A stretch of 47,769 nucleotides of DNA. Origin: Bacteroidota bacterium (lineage in GTDB: Bacteria > Bacteroidota > Bacteroidia > Flavobacteriales > Flavobacteriaceae). The notes under the pieces were generated by a model. It made no database searches and had not been told where the DNA came from. It saw only the letters and a program-made list of their open reading frames with translations. Both the position numbers and the translations under genes were made by a program. The stretch covers positions 1-47,769 of the forward strand of contig JAJRRO010000021.1 in assembly GCA_024279425.1 (NCBI GenBank), in the 5' to 3' direction. This document shows, piece after piece, positions 46,441 through 47,769 of this stretch (position 1 is the stretch's first letter; the number at the start of each line of letters is the position of its first letter).

Positions 46441-46445
46441 GGGTT

Positions 46446-46616
46446 TTAAGAAAATGCGAAACCCGTGGACAGCCTATAAATAAATGCGTAAAGTGCCATT
46501 GCGAATAGCACAAAACTTACCACCGCAAAACCTTTAAAAAAATTCTTTACAATAATGTGGCCCAAATTTCTAAATCCCTCCGCATAAATCTCCTTTACAA
46601 GTAATAATGTCTTCAT
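46446..46616 (-). CDS. DUF6747-like small membrane protein, 56 aa
   Basis: ATG at 46614-46616 opens a 56-residue frame: MKTLLLVKEIYAEGFRNLGH, then IIVKNFFKGFAVVSFVLFAM and ALYAFIYRLSTGFAFS. The arrangement of an amphipathic N-terminus, a single hydrophobic helix and a short tail matches the flavobacterial DUF6747 proteins as I remember them. Function is unknown. A TATCTTTG box lies about 46 nt upstream, which supports a real gene. Confidence 0.6.
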   Translation of the reverse strand: MKTLLLVKEIYAEGFRNLGHIIVKNFFKGFAVVSFVLFAMALYAFIYRLSTGFAFS

Positions 46617-46661
46617 TCAATCTTCATTTATTAAATTTGTAATTTGGTAGTGCCATGGCTA

Positions 46662-46669
46662 CAAAGATA
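46662..46669 (-). promoter_or_regulatory. TAnnTTTG -7 promoter element for the small membrane genes
   Basis: On the minus strand the sequence reads TATCTTTG, an exact match to the Bacteroidota -7 consensus, 45 nt before the start at 46616. A clear -33 TTTG is not seen at the usual spacing. Confidence 0.4.
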
Positions 46670-47183
46670 CCAGAGGATTATAGGACGAGCATATTTTTTT
46701 TGATAAAGTCTGCCTTTTTATAGTTCATCTACGCTATTGTTATTTTGTGTTCTTCGAGTGGTTGGAAATAATCGTTATACGGTTCTTAAGGCAATAGCTC
46801 CAGCAGAGTGATTCATCCAGTTTTGTTCAAATTTTGTAGTTTCCGTTTTAGCTGCATCGCTAAGTCATAATAGCATCCCTGTACCGTAATACAAGATTTA
46901 CCACATCTGCTTTTATAAACAAAAGAGTAACCAGTTTTATGAAAAATGGCATTTAGGCGGAGATTCCTTTAAGGATAATCATTATTTGAAGTCAGCAAAA
47001 AGTGAACCTTTATGGAGTTAAATCTTAGAGGAAAATTTAAGGAATAATAATTTTGACAAAGTTACTTTGATAGTTCAACGTACATAAAGTTTCCGTTGAA
47101 ACAGGTTAAAAGAAGAAGCTATACATTGATTACGAAAATTTAATTCTGTTTTTTCAAAGTTAATTATAAAAGCGAACACGCTC
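46670..47183. other. Intergenic region without a supported gene
   Basis: About 500 bp of AT-rich DNA with stops in all frames. I see nothing beyond the promoter element at its left edge. Confidence 0.45.
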
Positions 47184-47219
47184 TTGTCTTTATGTCCAGT
47201 TAAATATAGTAAGTCCACC

Positions 47220-47417
47220 ATGGCCACTGATTTTTTTGTGGAGGGCACAGAAAGACCTTTAATATGGTATTATAAAACCAAAGAAGAGGAAATAGAATAT
47301 TTCACTTCTCCTGGTTTGCACCCTACAACGGGAGAAACGCTGCGAAAGATAACCCCATACATCATTCAAACCTATGTGCCAAAACATATAGATAGAAAGA
47401 GTTCTTTTGTACAATAA
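47220..47417 (+). CDS. Small hypothetical protein, 65 aa
   Basis: ATG 47220 is preferred over the upstream TTG 47184 because the conserved-looking part starts there: MATDFFVEGTERPLIWYYKT, then SPGLHPTTGETLRKITPYII. The sequence is hydrophilic, has no signal peptide and looks like a small beta-rich domain. The PGxHPxTGxxLxxIT stretch has the look of a conserved motif, but I cannot name a family. It stands alone before a strong terminator. Confidence 0.5.
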   Translation: MATDFFVEGTERPLIWYYKTKEEEIEYFTSPGLHPTTGETLRKITPYIIQTYVPKHIDRKSSFVQ

Positions 47418-47551
47418 GGGTATAAGATCCCTCTGAAATGTTAAATGGTGAGCCTCGCGGTGAGTCCAAAAAACGACCCTTTGGCAGGCCTTTGATACAG
47501 GGCATTTTAAAGAAAAGTTCGAGTCCCGTCCAGACCGCTTAATAAACATGG

Positions 47552-47576
47552 GCCTTCGAGAAATCGAAGGCTTTTT
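47552..47576 (+). terminator. Strong intrinsic terminator hairpin
   Basis: GCCTTCGA (47552-47559) pairs perfectly with TCGAAGGC (47564-47571) around the tetraloop GAAA and is followed by TTTTT. It would end transcription from the gene at 47220. Confidence 0.8.
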
Positions 47577-47769
47577 GTGTTTAAAAAAACGCACACTTTT
47601 TGAATTTTAACAATACATTAATATTTTTTTGTATGTCCGTTTAATGTCCATTAGCTGCGATGCTTGCTATTACGAGCCTATCGAAGATTTTATCTCCAAA
47701 GTACCTTCTGTTGAGCTTATAAATGAATTCATTTAAATAAAGCTGTAGATATTTGGCTTTGATCTTGTG

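Noticed and set aside
47510-47550. A tRNA gene or tRNA 3' end (AGTTCGAGTCCCGTCCAG looks like a T-arm)
   Set aside because: The bases 5' of the loop do not pair with those on the 3' side, and no anticodon or D arm could be found. At most it is a remnant or an attachment-site trace.
1-47769. CRISPR arrays, rRNA genes or replication origins
   Set aside because: No regularly spaced repeats, rRNA sequence or DnaA-box cluster was seen.

Overview
The window looks like an accessory region from a marine, AT-rich member of the Bacteroidota, most likely family Flavobacteriaceae. The clues are a type IX secretion (T9SS) C-terminal sorting domain, Reg_prop/Y_Y_Y hybrid sensors, DUF2490, DUF5107 and DUF6747-type proteins, lipobox signals, one good TAnnTTTG promoter element and an almost complete lack of Shine-Dalgarno sites. 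The genus cannot be set from sequence alone.

Layout. (1) 1-3.7 kb: the 3' end of a SPOR-like surface protein, then three broken genes: a T9SS-sorted protein, a fibre-like surface protein fused in frame behind it, and a sensor kinase. The kinase's response regulator (3742-4371) is intact. (2) 4.5-20.2 kb: a signalling block. One stand-alone receiver faces right (4704). Facing left is a six-gene operon (18388 to 5309): a Reg_prop sensor kinase, a frameshifted receiver, a REC-PAS protein without a kinase, a 1722-residue hybrid kinase, a REC-kinase and an Rcp1-like receiver. No DNA-binding output domain is encoded in it. A partly deleted second copy of the Reg_prop kinase 3' end and an IS3 remnant follow. 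The block is bounded by two inverted copies of a ~140 bp leader (4475-4615 and 20022-20163), each containing a related short ORF. (3) 20.2-31.2 kb: a rightward catabolic operon: DUF1028 pseudogene, shortened DUF5107 protein, Tat-type enolase-superfamily enzyme, Tat-type Gfo/Idh oxidoreductase, PVC-type haem lipoprotein, exported alpha/beta-hydrolase, and a cytochrome c fused to a sugar-dehydrogenase-like propeller. (4) 31.3-40.7 kb: an intact IS982 copy, two more exported hydrolases, an SGNH-hydrolase pseudogene interrupted by a 126 bp hairpin-rich element, IS remnants, and a GMC oxidoreductase with its small subunit. (5) 41.2-44.7 kb: a tight operon of DUF2490, a DUF1611-like P-loop protein and an ABC exporter with an unusual ATPase domain. 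(6) 44.7-47.8 kb: decayed DNA, an IS481 pseudogene, two tiny membrane proteins, a small unknown protein and a strong terminator.

How the genes work together (inference). The exported hydrolases, enolase-superfamily enzyme, Gfo/Idh and GMC dehydrogenases and cytochrome-bearing lipoproteins suggest periplasmic de-esterification and oxidation of an acidic or esterified glycan or glycoside, with electrons passed to c-type haems. The signalling block would sense an extracellular cue, but its output partner is not visible. Roughly a dozen genes are broken by stops, frameshifts, deletions or insertions, so the region is actively eroding. Some single-base lesions could be assembly errors, but in-frame nonsense changes, deletions and insertions could not all be.
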